Shown here piece by piece: positions 1 through 8,002 of a stretch of 13,267 bases of DNA. The stretch's first letter is position 1. Each line of letters starts with the position of its first letter. The notes beneath the pieces were generated by a model. It searched no databases, was not told the origin of the DNA, and worked only from the letters and a program-made list of their open reading frames with translations. Source of the DNA: UBA7398 sp963978235 (lineage in GTDB: Bacteria; Actinomycetota; Actinomycetes; Nanopelagicales; Nanopelagicaceae); the NCBI GenBank assembly GCA_963978235.1, contig CAXBQM010000028.1, positions 1 through 13,267 on the forward strand, written 5' to 3'. Position numbers and translations under genes: made by a program.

Positions 1-488
1 CGAGATATTAATTGGCGTACGAATGGCCAATTCACCACTGATCCACCCGGAATCCATCGCGTTCCAATTGCCATGTCATGGCCATTGAGTGAATCAAGTA
101 ATGCAACCAACTCTTCGGGTTGATGGCTTAAGTCAGCATCAATTTCGCAGAATATGTCGTAGTTCTGAGTAAGTCCCCACGTAAATCCGGCAATGTAGGC
201 AGGTCCTAAACCACCTTTTCCTGGTCGTTCCAAAATATGTAGCCAATTCAACTTCTCTTGGGAATCTCCGTGAGATTGTTCTTGCTTGACATAATGTGCG
301 GTGCCATCTGGTGAATTATCATCAACGATTAATAAATCAATCTCATAACGCATCGCTCGCGATTGATCGCTTAATAATGTGCGTACGCTCGAAATTCGGT
401 TAATCAAATTACCAATAGATTCAATCTCATTGTATGTCGGAGAAACAATCAAAACTTTTGCTGGTGAAGTATGTGCAAGATCACTCAT
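1..488 (-). CDS. ppm1: Polyprenol-phosphate mannosyltransferase (Ppm1/DPM1-like GT2), C-terminal part beyond the left edge
   Basis: This family transfers mannose from GDP-mannose to a polyprenyl phosphate at the inner membrane face. The product is the donor for periplasmic mannosylation of proteins and lipoglycans. The visible 162 residues form a GT-A glycosyltransferase family 2 domain. It has the N-terminal VSPTYNE strand (residues 15-21), the nucleotide-binding DDNSPDGT (56-63), a KGGLGPAY loop (about 91-98), the metal-binding D117-A-D119 in EIDADLSHQPE, and a GTRWIPGGSVVNWP segment (142-155) typical of DPM1/Ppm1 proteins. The ATG overlaps the stop of the preceding lnt gene as ATGA, so translation is probably coupled. 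The 3' end is cut by the window, so I cannot say whether a C-terminal membrane domain follows. Assignment to the DPM1 class is firm; the exact lipid acceptor is inferred from actinobacterial homologues. Confidence 0.93.
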   Translation of the reverse strand, partial: MSDLAHTSPAKVLIVSPTYNEIESIGNLINRISSVRTLLSDQSRAMRYEIDLLIVDDNSPDGTAHYVKQEQSHGDSQEKLNWLHILERPGKGGLGPAYIAGFTWGLTQNYDIFCEIDADLSHQPEELVALLDSLNGHDMAIGTRWIPGGSVVNWPFVRQLIS

Positions 489-1894
489 CGCAGGCTCACT
501 TTTTTCCGAGCAACCAGAGCAAGAAAAATCCCCAGCAACAGTAGTTCGGTCAGATAAGGAAATTGCGTACGTAAAGTTCGAGAAGTTTGGGGATTAACGG
601 TTGCCATCGCAACACCGGCGGTAAATTGTTCAACCGAGCTCACTATCTCCCCCTTCTCATTGACGATAGCGGTGATTCCAGTGGTGGAAGCGATGACCGC
701 AGGTTTATGCGTTTCATATGCTCGCACACGATTAATGAGAAATTGCTGCATCGCCTCTGTGCTTCTCCCGAAAGTTGCATTATTTGTTTGAATAGCAAGG
801 ATGGCTGCGTTGCTAGCTCTGGTGGCGAGAAATTGATCATCAAGAACCTCAAAACAAATCACAGGCAGAACCGCGACTCCTCGATGATGGAAGAGAGAAC
901 CGCTCTCCCCTGGTTGAAAATCTGTTACTTCATCAGTGTATGAAGAAACCTTTTCGGCGATACTTCGTAGCGGTATGTATTCGCCAAATGGTGCGAGATC
1001 TTCTTTGTAATACCGTTGAATTTTCTGGTCCGCAATCCATAGTGAAGCATTTCGCAAGCCGCGATCATTGAGAACAGCGCCAACCAAAATAGGTGATTTC
1101 AAATTTTTGTTAAGGTCTATGAGTTGCGTAAGTATCTTTTGATGTACAAAGGGATCAATATCAACCGAATTTTCCGGCCAGAGAATGAGATCACTGCCAA
1201 CGAGATCTTGTGATCTTTTTACCGTTGCATCGCGATGGAGCGAAAAAACTTCCTCAGGCGTTCGGTTGAAATCGATTCCAAGTCGCACGCCACCTTGTAC
1301 AGCCGCAACCTTCCAACCTGTTCTCGTTTGATCTGTGCCCTCCAAGACACTTTGATAGAGATAGCTCGCTAAAAGAATGACGAGACAAGTCGCGGCAACT
1401 CGTGTGAAATTTATCAATCCAATGGCAAACGAAGCTGACAAAAAGATGAGCAGAGATTGCAGAAGGACCACTCCCCCTAATGCAAGAATTGGTCGTAACG
1501 GGGAATCAATCTGGAAAAATCCAATTCGCGCCCAACCAAATCCACCAAATGGGAATTTCATTCTTAGAAAATCCGCTGCGCACCAGGCTAATGAGAAAAG
1601 AAGAGCAGATTCGATATTTCTACGATATGAAAAGAGCGCAGGAATAAGCAGGAGAAAGGATTCCATTGTTACGAGGAGAAGCCATGGCAATGAACCTACA
1701 TATGTCGATGTCCAATGGAGAACTACTCCGAAATAAATTAATTGTGAGATTGCCACTCGCTGGATTCGAATTTTTATTTTCTGATTGAGCAATGAACGAA
1801 AAAGCAAGAAGACGCCGAGCCAACTTAATGGCCAGAGTGAGGTAGAAAAGGTAGCGAGTGAGAGCAGCGCTCCGGCAAGAATTGCCGAGATCAC
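485..1894 (-). CDS. lnt: Apolipoprotein N-acyltransferase
   Basis: Lnt N-acylates the lipidated N-terminal cysteine of lipoproteins, the third step after Lgt and LspA, at the outer face of the cytoplasmic membrane. The 469-residue protein has a hydrophobic multi-span N-terminal half (about residues 1-180), then a nitrilase-like CN-hydrolase domain (about 195-435) and a final membrane segment (about 449-462). The catalytic triad is visible as E241 (LILWPENS), K297 (RYYKEDLAPFGEY, with the second conserved glutamate E305) and C347 (VICFE). The spacing matches E. coli E267, K335, E343 and C387. The start is a GTG overlapping the upstream exonuclease stop as GTGA; the end overlaps ppm1 as ATGA. 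In M. tuberculosis the Lnt and Ppm1 activities are fused in one protein; here they are separate, overlapping genes. Confidence 0.95.
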   Translation of the reverse strand: MISAILAGALLSLATFSTSLWPLSWLGVFLLFRSLLNQKIKIRIQRVAISQLIYFGVVLHWTSTYVGSLPWLLLVTMESFLLLIPALFSYRRNIESALLFSLAWCAADFLRMKFPFGGFGWARIGFFQIDSPLRPILALGGVVLLQSLLIFLSASFAIGLINFTRVAATCLVILLASYLYQSVLEGTDQTRTGWKVAAVQGGVRLGIDFNRTPEEVFSLHRDATVKRSQDLVGSDLILWPENSVDIDPFVHQKILTQLIDLNKNLKSPILVGAVLNDRGLRNASLWIADQKIQRYYKEDLAPFGEYIPLRSIAEKVSSYTDEVTDFQPGESGSLFHHRGVAVLPVICFEVLDDQFLATRASNAAILAIQTNNATFGRSTEAMQQFLINRVRAYETHKPAVIASTTGITAIVNEKGEIVSSVEQFTAGVAMATVNPQTSRTLRTQFPYLTELLLLGIFLALVARKKVSLR

Positions 1895-2796
1895 CGGAGG
1901 CTCGAAACGACGCTGGAAAATCGATCAATACTGCTGCCTAGCCCTAACTCAGTTTTAAAGCGAGTGATCTCAGCATCACTGGGAAGTTTTTTCGGAGTTG
2001 CAAGGTCGATGGTGGGTAGCGGTACATCAAGTGCACAATGCACCAATTTCGGTGCGATCGCCGCGTACTCCTTCCCTTCAATCAGTTTTTTCCGGACATT
2101 TGCACTTAATCGATCATCGCTACTTTCCGCCGCCGTAATTGCTTCATCAAGTGAAGAAAAATGTTGCGCAATGGTGGCCGCTCCCTTTTCACCAATTCCT
2201 CGGATGCCGGGTAATCCATCCGATGCATCGCCTCGAATCATTGCAAAGAGCGCATATCGATCACCTGGGATTCCATATTTTTCTTCAATGAATTTACGAT
2301 CCACCAAATCATGTGCGCTTATTCCTTTTGCAAGGTAAACAACTTTTACATCGCGTTTATCATCCACTAATTGAAAGAGATCTCTATCGCCAGTGACAAT
2401 CCGGATCGGCCCTTTCTCGCGTTTCGAATATGTGGCAATCACATCATCTGCCTCATAATCATCTACGCCAACAATTGGAATTTTGTATGCGTCTAAGACA
2501 TCAAGTAATACTGGTATCTGTGGTGTGAGTAAATCCGGTTCCGTCTCTTCCCCATCGTCATCAACTCGATTCGCCTTGTAACCAGGGAAAAGTTCCACTC
2601 GCCATGATGGTCGCCAGTCGCCATCTAAACAGGCAACGATGCGATCTGGTTGATACCGTTGAATCAATCGCGCACTCATATCAAGAAAACCTTTTATCGC
2701 GTTGATGGGTTCAGCGCTCGGTGAGAGCAATGTGTCCGGCATTCCGTAGTAAGCGCGGTACCACAACGATGCGCTATCGAGCAGCATAAGTGTCAT
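1891..2796 (-). CDS. Stand-alone 5'-3' exonuclease (PolA N-terminal/FEN-like)
   Basis: This resembles the 5' nuclease domain of DNA polymerase I as a free 301-residue protein without polymerase domains. Such enzymes remove RNA primers and 5' flaps with two metal ions. Visible metal-binding acidic residues are D7 (MLLDSAS), D58 (ACLDGDW), E115/D117/D118 (VDDYEADDVIAT), D137/D139 (TGDRDLFQLV) and D190/D193. The last pair begins the helix-3-turn-helix segment GDASDGLPGIRGIGEKGAATI (about 189-209), which grips the DNA phosphate backbone. The arch residues YKANR lie at 73-77. The ATG overlaps the helicase stop as ATGA and the end overlaps lnt as GTGA. A stand-alone exonuclease next to helY also occurs in mycobacteria (Rv2090 near Rv2092c, from memory). 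A full-length PolA presumably exists elsewhere in the genome. Confidence 0.92.
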   Translation of the reverse strand: MTLMLLDSASLWYRAYYGMPDTLLSPSAEPINAIKGFLDMSARLIQRYQPDRIVACLDGDWRPSWRVELFPGYKANRVDDDGEETEPDLLTPQIPVLLDVLDAYKIPIVGVDDYEADDVIATYSKREKGPIRIVTGDRDLFQLVDDKRDVKVVYLAKGISAHDLVDRKFIEEKYGIPGDRYALFAMIRGDASDGLPGIRGIGEKGAATIAQHFSSLDEAITAAESSDDRLSANVRKKLIEGKEYAAIAPKLVHCALDVPLPTIDLATPKKLPSDAEITRFKTELGLGSSIDRFSSVVSSLR

Positions 2797-5150
2797 AACA
2801 GCGCCCCAGAGTACGTGATGATTCCTCGATCGATTCGTTTGAGCGCCTCTCGTATTGTTGGTGTTAATGAAGGTTGGGCGTCACTTAATTGACCTAAGAG
2901 ATCGATAATTTGTCGAATAGATCGAACAAAATCACCGACGGAGAGATCCGAATCGCGAAGAATTGATGCGAGTGAATGGCCATTGGCCCACCGTTGAGAT
3001 TGCCAGACAAAATCAAATGCCGGTTCCTTCTGTGGAATAACGCCATGCCGTTCCTCAATGAGAGTCAGGTCAGACCAAATACGAACAATCTCTTCGAGTT
3101 GAGTTGTGATGGTGCGGGGAATTTTTGGCGCAATTTTTGCTTCGCCTCGATTATCGAAGACAAAGACGGAAAGCACGGCAACCAAATCTGCGGCGGTGAG
3201 ATTTTCTAATACCTGTTGAGTGAGCGTTTGTGACAGAAGCAGATCTCGTTCCGTATAAATTTTCGAGAGCAGTTCGCCCTTCTCACTTAACGTTTCACCA
3301 TCAATGTAGTGGAGTTCTTGCAGAACAGATGTGACGCGATCAAAGATTCGAGGAATTACTAGAGTCCGAGTCTCTAACCGAGATTTCAACGTTGTGTTCT
3401 CGCGCATGAGTCGATCCGCTCGTTCACAGAGTCGAGCATGCGCCTCTCGATCTGGACATTGAAAACATGGATGTTGTCGGGATAATTCGCGGATCTCTTT
3501 GATTCGCATCTCTGCTTCGAAAACTCGTTGTTGTCGATTACCACGAATGGATCTATCGCGAATCTGTTTCTCTATTTCTTTAATCTCTAACCGGAACGCC
3601 ATAAATTCTTGAAAATCTCCGCGATCGCATTGCGATGATTCCACTAGTTCCAGCGCTACTCGCTGATTCTTCTCTATTTGTTTGGCTAGCCCCACAACTG
3701 ATCGATCTGCTTGGAATTGAGCGAACGATGCTGCCAAAGATTTTCGGGCACGTTCGTATCCAAAACGAGAAACCAAGTTAGCGCTCATGTTGTAGGACGG
3801 GATAAATGAAGATTTCAGTGGATATGTTCGAGCACTTGCTAAGCCAGCAGCGATCCCCGAATCCACCGTGTTATTCCAAAGAATTACTGCATGGCCTTCA
3901 ATATCAATTCCGCGGCGCCCTGCTCGGCCAGTGAGTTGGGTGTACTCCCCTGGAGTGATCGAGACATGGCCCTCACCATTCCATTTGGTGAGTTTTTCAA
4001 GAATGACGGTATGCGCTGGCATATTGATTCCTAGCGCAAGCGTCTCGGTGGCAAACACAATTCGAACTAGCCCTTGTTGAAAGAGAATTTCAACCGTTTC
4101 TTTAAACATGGGAAGTAAACCTGCGTGATGTGCTGCAATTCCGCGCATCAAGGCATCGACCCATTCGTGGAAACCAACTACGCCATAATCTTCCGAAGCT
4201 AATTCGCGAGTTTTCTCTTCGATTACTTTTTTGATTCGCTCACGTTCATGTGGTCGCGTGAGCGTTAATCCCGCTTGCACGCATTGACGTACCGCGCTCT
4301 CACAACCGGTTCGCGAGAAAATAAAGAAAATCGCGGGTAGATAATCTTGATATTCGAGCTTTTCAACAATCTCTGGCTTGGAGAGCAGTTTTCCTTGCAA
4401 AGAAGATCGCTCCGCACTTCCCCAATGACGTTGCTTGGGCGTGCGCACTCGTCTTACCGACTCCTTCTCTAATCGGAGAACTTCGGGGTTAACTCGACCA
4501 GATTCAGTAAACAGATCGAGCAATCTATTTCCCATCAAAACATGTTGATACAACGGAACGGGTCGAATTTCAGACAAGACGATATGAGTATCACCGCGCA
4601 CGCTATTGAGCCACTCTGCAAACTCTTCTGCATTCGATACGGTGGCTGAGAGCGAAATAACTTGGATCCGTTCAGGTAAGTGAATCAAAATCTCTTCCCA
4701 GACCGCGCCACGAAATCTGTCGGCAAGATAATGAACTTCATCCATCACGACGTACTCAAGATTCTTAAGTGTTGAAGATTCAGCGTAAATCATGTTTCGA
4801 AGAACTTCCGTCGTCATGACAACAATCGGCGCTTCACTATTGATTGATGAGTCGCCTGTGAGGAGACCGACTTTCTCATCGCCATACACCGCAACTAGCT
4901 CTTGAAACTTCTGATTACTTAACGCCTTAATTGGGGTGGTGTAAAAACATTTAACACCTTGTTGTAACGCTAAAAAGATCGCAAACTCTCCGATGATAGT
5001 TTTTCCAGCACCGGTTGGGGCCGCGACCAAAACGCCATGACCCGACTCCACTGCTCGACAACCTTCAATTTGGAAATCATCGAAACCAAAATCAAAACGT
5101 TCGGAGAATTCCGTTGTCCGTGGAAATTTTCCACTCTTCACATTCGCCAT
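2793..5150 (-). CDS. helY: Ski2/Mtr4-like DEVH-box superfamily 2 helicase HelY
   Basis: An ATP-dependent SF2 helicase of the Ski2-like group; actinobacterial HelY is thought to act on RNA or structured nucleic acids, but its substrate is poorly established. The motifs appear in order: the FQIEG entry segment (26-30), Walker A APTGAGKT (44-51), motif Ia TPIKALSNQK (72-81), the TGD loop (98-100), motif II DEVH (137-140), motif III SAT (168-170), motif V FATETLALGINMPAH (about 366-380) and motif VI QLTGRAGRRGID (405-416). The C-terminal half is helical, with a CFQCPDREAHARLCER stretch resembling the conserved HPC..CPDREEH of actinobacterial HelY, then a DSHCT-like end. At 785 residues it is shorter than mycobacterial HelY (about 900), but all core motifs are present. 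Its ATG shares one base with the lipid-kinase stop (TAATG); its stop overlaps the exonuclease ATG. Confidence 0.93.
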   Translation of the reverse strand: MANVKSGKFPRTTEFSERFDFGFDDFQIEGCRAVESGHGVLVAAPTGAGKTIIGEFAIFLALQQGVKCFYTTPIKALSNQKFQELVAVYGDEKVGLLTGDSSINSEAPIVVMTTEVLRNMIYAESSTLKNLEYVVMDEVHYLADRFRGAVWEEILIHLPERIQVISLSATVSNAEEFAEWLNSVRGDTHIVLSEIRPVPLYQHVLMGNRLLDLFTESGRVNPEVLRLEKESVRRVRTPKQRHWGSAERSSLQGKLLSKPEIVEKLEYQDYLPAIFFIFSRTGCESAVRQCVQAGLTLTRPHERERIKKVIEEKTRELASEDYGVVGFHEWVDALMRGIAAHHAGLLPMFKETVEILFQQGLVRIVFATETLALGINMPAHTVILEKLTKWNGEGHVSITPGEYTQLTGRAGRRGIDIEGHAVILWNNTVDSGIAAGLASARTYPLKSSFIPSYNMSANLVSRFGYERARKSLAASFAQFQADRSVVGLAKQIEKNQRVALELVESSQCDRGDFQEFMAFRLEIKEIEKQIRDRSIRGNRQQRVFEAEMRIKEIRELSRQHPCFQCPDREAHARLCERADRLMRENTTLKSRLETRTLVIPRIFDRVTSVLQELHYIDGETLSEKGELLSKIYTERDLLLSQTLTQQVLENLTAADLVAVLSVFVFDNRGEAKIAPKIPRTITTQLEEIVRIWSDLTLIEERHGVIPQKEPAFDFVWQSQRWANGHSLASILRDSDLSVGDFVRSIRQIIDLLGQLSDAQPSLTPTIREALKRIDRGIITYSGALL

Positions 5151-6037
5151 TAGTCACTGGCCAGATTTTTATTAAATGGCCAGGTATGAAGTGCGGAGGG
5201 CGCCACCGTTGCTTCAACCGGTAAACCACCGATCCGTTCGCCATCGGCGTAAGCCACGGCAGCAGAATTGATTGAAACTCTCTTCCCACGTCGTATTTCA
5301 ACAGCCGGATCAGAGATATGAGTTCCACTAAATACTTTCGGAAAAATTCGTAAAAAGTGAATTTTTGAGACCGGTTTAAGAATCATGATGTCGAAGAGTC
5401 CATCCGTCATGGATGCATCTGGACAGACTTGCATTCCACCACCGTATGAATGCCCATTTGCTACGGCAATCAACATCGCGTCGGATTCAAATTTTTCATC
5501 ATCAATTTCAAAGAAATATCGTTGCGCTTTAAACAAAGGCAGTTCCAACGCAATTGCGACGTTGTATTTCATCGGACCTTTGATCAGCGAAATTCGGTTG
5601 GCGCGTTCGTTCACACGTGAATCAAAACCAGTACTCAAAATATCTGCGAAGTACTCGGTGCCAATTCTTCCGATATCAACCGGTACTGCTGGTTGGGAAA
5701 GCGCGTTCGCAAGAATCGCGTCCGTGTCATGCAACGGTGCATGTAACGCTCGTACGAAATCATTGCCAGTGCCACCGGGAAAAACGAGAAGTGGAATCGT
5801 TGTCGTTGCTACATGCTGGAGAACTAGATGTACTAACCCATCGCCACCTACGACCATAACTCCGGTGACTGCGTATTTTTTTAACGCGATTGCAATCGCT
5901 TCTGATGTTGCCTGGGCTGAGTTTTCAATGATCTCAACGAACTCGAGGTTGCGATCACGAACTTTCGCCACCACTTCAGCGCCAAGTTTTCGACCTCGTC
6001 CGCCACCGGACGTGGGGTTAATAACTACTAGCCACAT
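5150..6037 (-). CDS. Diacylglycerol/sphingosine kinase-like lipid kinase (DagK_cat family)
   Basis: A soluble or membrane-associated ATP-dependent lipid kinase of the DgkB/YegS family, probably phosphorylating diacylglycerol to phosphatidic acid for recycling into phospholipids. The 295-residue protein opens with INPTSGGGRG (6-15), followed by the nucleotide-binding VVGGDG (62-67) and PGGTGNDFVRAL (87-98). The C-terminal beta-sandwich carries a YGGGMQVCPDAS region and a DGLFDI motif, both typical of the family. After GGDG the common threonine is replaced by leucine (GGDGLVHLVL); hydrophobic residues are also known at this position in actinobacterial members. The gene follows tatC by 3 bases and its stop overlaps helY. 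In Streptomyces a diacylglycerol kinase gene likewise sits between tatC and helY (from memory). The exact lipid substrate cannot be read from the sequence. Confidence 0.9.
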   Translation of the reverse strand: MWLVVINPTSGGGRGRKLGAEVVAKVRDRNLEFVEIIENSAQATSEAIAIALKKYAVTGVMVVGGDGLVHLVLQHVATTTIPLLVFPGGTGNDFVRALHAPLHDTDAILANALSQPAVPVDIGRIGTEYFADILSTGFDSRVNERANRISLIKGPMKYNVAIALELPLFKAQRYFFEIDDEKFESDAMLIAVANGHSYGGGMQVCPDASMTDGLFDIMILKPVSKIHFLRIFPKVFSGTHISDPAVEIRRGKRVSINSAAVAYADGERIGGLPVEATVAPSALHTWPFNKNLASD

Positions 6038-6040
6038 GTT

Positions 6041-6841
6041 TTACAGAGCAGAAGCTTCATCATCTGAGATCTGCGGACGCTTTTTAGCTCGACGTCGATC
6101 GATGAGAAGTCCGATGGCACCACTTCCAAAATAAAAGAGGATCAGCGGAAGTGCGAGCAGCGCCATTGAAATCGGATCCCCGGTAGGCGTAAATGCAGCG
6201 ACAAAGAGCGCAATTCCAAATACCGCAAACCGCCAAGGTTTGAGAATCCCTTTGCCGGTTATGACGCCAGCGAGATTGAGTGAGATGAGAAAAACTGGCA
6301 GTTCGAAAGCAATACCGAAGAGCAAAATTACTCGTAATACGAAATCTAGATAATCATCAAACTTCACTAAGTTTGATAGCGCGGTCGGAGTGAAACCAAA
6401 GAGAACTTTCACCGCTACGGGTAAGACCGAATAACCCAGCGCTGCGCCACCTGCAAAAAACGGCGTGGCCGCGCCAATGAATGCCATGGAGTAACGTTTC
6501 TCGCGTTTGTGAAGACCGGGTGCGATAAATGCCCAGAGTTGATAGAGCCAGAACGGTGCGGAAATGATCACGCCTACGATTAATGAAACTTTGATCTGTA
6601 AATTGAGCGGACCGAGAACGCCATTGATGTAGAGCGAACCACAGTGGGTAGCGCCAGAAGCTTGAGCAGCAGCAAGATCACAGACTGGACGAGCCAGCGT
6701 GGTGATAATTGAATTGTAAAAATACCAACCCACACCGCTTGCGATGACGATGAAAAAAGTTGCTCGAACTATTCGCTTTCGAAATTCGCGAACATGTTCA
6801 ATGAGCGGCATACGCCCATCGGCGACACCTTGAGGCGACAT
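6041..6841 (-). CDS. tatC: Sec-independent (twin-arginine) translocase subunit TatC
   Basis: TatC is the receptor that binds the twin-arginine signal peptide of folded proteins and nucleates TatA assembly in the cytoplasmic membrane. The 266-residue product has about six hydrophobic spans. The N-terminal cytoplasmic signature is MPLIEHVREFRKRI (residues 11-24), followed by the first-loop motif APFWLYQLWAFIAPGLHKRE. FTPTGDPISM lies before the last spans, and the tail is basic then acidic (RRRAKKR, then DDEAS). A periplasmic insert (ARPVCDLAAAQASGATHCGS) contains two cysteines, as in some actinobacterial TatC proteins. The gene starts 3 bases after the tatA stop, so the two are co-transcribed. 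No TatB gene is present in the window. Confidence 0.97.
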   Translation of the reverse strand: MSPQGVADGRMPLIEHVREFRKRIVRATFFIVIASGVGWYFYNSIITTLARPVCDLAAAQASGATHCGSLYINGVLGPLNLQIKVSLIVGVIISAPFWLYQLWAFIAPGLHKREKRYSMAFIGAATPFFAGGAALGYSVLPVAVKVLFGFTPTALSNLVKFDDYLDFVLRVILLFGIAFELPVFLISLNLAGVITGKGILKPWRFAVFGIALFVAAFTPTGDPISMALLALPLILFYFGSGAIGLLIDRRRAKKRPQISDDEASAL

Positions 6842-6844
6842 GAA

Positions 6845-7021
6845 TTAAGAGTTTGAGTCGGGCTTCTTCTCTTCATCCTTGTTGAGTTCTTTAACTTCAC
6901 TCTTGAAGATTCGGAGCGAGCGACCTAACGAGCGAGCAGAATCGGGCAATCTCTTTGCGCCAAAGAGGATGACGACAACAAGAAGCAGGATCAGGATGTG
7001 TGATGGCTCTCGGAGGAACAT
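6845..7021 (-). CDS. tatA: Sec-independent translocase pore subunit TatA
   Basis: TatA oligomerises to form the twin-arginine transport passage. The protein has one N-terminal membrane helix (HILILLLVVVILF), the hallmark FGAKRLPDSARSLGRSLRIF hinge and amphipathic helix, and a charged tail (KSEVKELNKDEEKKPDSNS). I prefer the ATG at 7021, giving 58 residues that begin MFLREPSH. A GGAG lies 9 bases upstream of it, and the lead-in to the membrane helix then matches the usual TatA length. An in-frame ATG at 7036 would add five residues (MEPHD) but has no clear ribosome-binding site. The gene follows pafC after a short gap containing a stem-loop and lies 3 bases upstream of tatC. The protein is TatA rather than TatB, judging by its length and FGAKRLPD signature. 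Confidence 0.95.
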   Translation of the reverse strand: MFLREPSHILILLLVVVILFGAKRLPDSARSLGRSLRIFKSEVKELNKDEEKKPDSNS

Positions 7022-7030
7022 ATCGTGGGG

Positions 7031-7034
7031 CTCC
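7031..7034 (-). promoter_or_regulatory. Ribosome-binding site that favours the inner tatA start
   Basis: GGAG on the minus strand lies 9 bases before the ATG at 7021. It overlaps the first codons of the longer tatA reading frame (ATG at 7036), for which no Shine-Dalgarno-like sequence is visible. This is the main reason for choosing the shorter start. Confidence 0.45.
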
Positions 7035-7049
7035 ATTTCGTACGGTCTG

Positions 7050-7065
7050 CCGGTAACGCTACCGG
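7050..7065. other. Perfect 6-bp stem-loop between pafC and tatA
   Basis: CCGGTA and TACCGG flank a four-base loop (ACGC on the plus strand). This is the only gap longer than 3 bases inside the nine-gene minus-strand operon. On the transcribed minus strand no U-run follows the stem, so it does not look like an intrinsic terminator in the operon direction. A short AATTTT follows on the plus strand, where no gene would use it. It might be an mRNA processing or stabilising hairpin upstream of tatA, or an operator. A neighbouring GC palindrome, CCCCGGGG, lies at 7074-7081 next to the pafC stop. Confidence 0.5.
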
Positions 7066-7081
7066 AATTTTGCCCCCGGGG

Positions 7082-8002
7082 CTATCTATAGTGGCGACGA
7101 GATGCTTTAACCCGTTCTTGCAGAGCATTAACAAGTAATTTCGGCTCTAGCAGAGTAACGCTCCCGCCATAACTCATGATTGAGCGGATAAGCCACTCGG
7201 TATTCCAGAACTTCATGATGGCTGTTTTCGCGGTTGGATCATGCGCTACTACCAGCTCAGGATTATCTTCGATAAAGCTCACACCGCTACCACTATAAGT
7301 TAAAGCAACGCTCGCATCAGAAAGATCAAGCAAAGAGTTCATCCGCTGATTTCGTAAATAACTCTCGCTTGATCGCTCGGCCATAACAATTCCAGCAATA
7401 TCAAATACTCGTTGTTCCTGCGCCGAATGACAGAATGCAATGAGATGTTCGCGATGTGACTGATCAATTATTTCAATGGGACTAATTACTCGTTCTGATT
7501 TCTTATCGTGAGAAGCGCTGATGTATTCAATCTTCAAGGCTTGCTCATGTGAAATGGCGTTTAATATTTCGCGGTAAACAGCTTGATCAACGTTTTTGTT
7601 TGAAAAAAACTGTTCTGCGTTGTTGTCGAGAAGTGATTTCAGTTTTTCCGATATTCGCTCGATGCGAAGCCGCTCTTGGCTTTCGTGAGCCATTGCCTTT
7701 AACTCCGATAAGCCAAGTAAGAGCGAGGAAACTTCATAGCGGTTCAATCGTCGTGGCTTATTCAAGTTCTGTGCATCTCGAATGGTGACAAAGCCGCCTT
7801 CGTAACTTAAATCGATTAGTTCAAGTGGGGTGTAGGACGGTAAGCCACAGAGAAAGAGCAGATCAAGATCCTTTGCGATGGTTTCACTCGAAACATCAAA
7901 TTCCTTGGCGAGCTCGTCAATATGAATTCCTTGGTGTGACGCGATATAAGGAATGAGATCAAGTAATCGAGCAGTGCGTGTGATTGGTTTTTCGGTACTC
8001 AT
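7082..8002 (-). CDS. pafC: WYL-family transcriptional regulator PafC
   Basis: PafC partners with PafB to form the PafBC activator that switches on the LexA/RecA-independent DNA-damage response in mycobacteria. The family was named for its linkage to the Pup-ligase gene pafA, not for a role in the proteasome. The 306-residue protein has an N-terminal winged helix-turn-helix (about residues 10-60; DELAKEFDVSSETIAKDLDLL). A central WYL/Sm-like domain (about 150-215) and a C-terminal WCX-type extension ending in basic residues follow. At the position where the family usually reads WYL, this protein reads REHL (184-187), while flanking positions keep the pattern, including FDIAGI for the usual FRLDRI. 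The ATG overlaps the pafB stop as ATGA. The family call is firm; the effect of the altered motif is unknown. Confidence 0.92.
   Translation of the reverse strand: MSTEKPITRTARLLDLIPYIASHQGIHIDELAKEFDVSSETIAKDLDLLFLCGLPSYTPLELIDLSYEGGFVTIRDAQNLNKPRRLNRYEVSSLLLGLSELKAMAHESQERLRIERISEKLKSLLDNNAEQFFSNKNVDQAVYREILNAISHEQALKIEYISASHDKKSERVISPIEIIDQSHREHLIAFCHSAQEQRVFDIAGIVMAERSSESYLRNQRMNSLLDLSDASVALTYSGSGVSFIEDNPELVVAHDPTAKTAIMKFWNTEWLIRSIMSYGGSVTLLEPKLLVNALQERVKASRRHYR

Noticed and set aside
1377..1736. Plus-strand open frame inside lnt
   Set aside because: The basic, low-complexity translation lies opposite the conserved lnt gene, and there is no ribosome-binding site or domain.
1964..2338. Plus-strand open frame opposite the exonuclease gene
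   Set aside because: It lies wholly antisense to conserved metal-binding motifs and its Ser/Ala-rich product is not recognisable.
5385..6134. Long open frame (249 codons) on the plus strand opposite the lipid kinase gene
   Set aside because: It mirrors a gene with full kinase motifs, has a Ser/Arg/Pro-rich translation with no recognisable domain, and runs into tatC. It is an antisense shadow.
7050..7065. Stem-loop read as an intrinsic terminator after pafC
   Set aside because: In the direction of transcription the stem is followed by CAGACC, not a U-run. The T-run lies on the other side, where no gene would use it.
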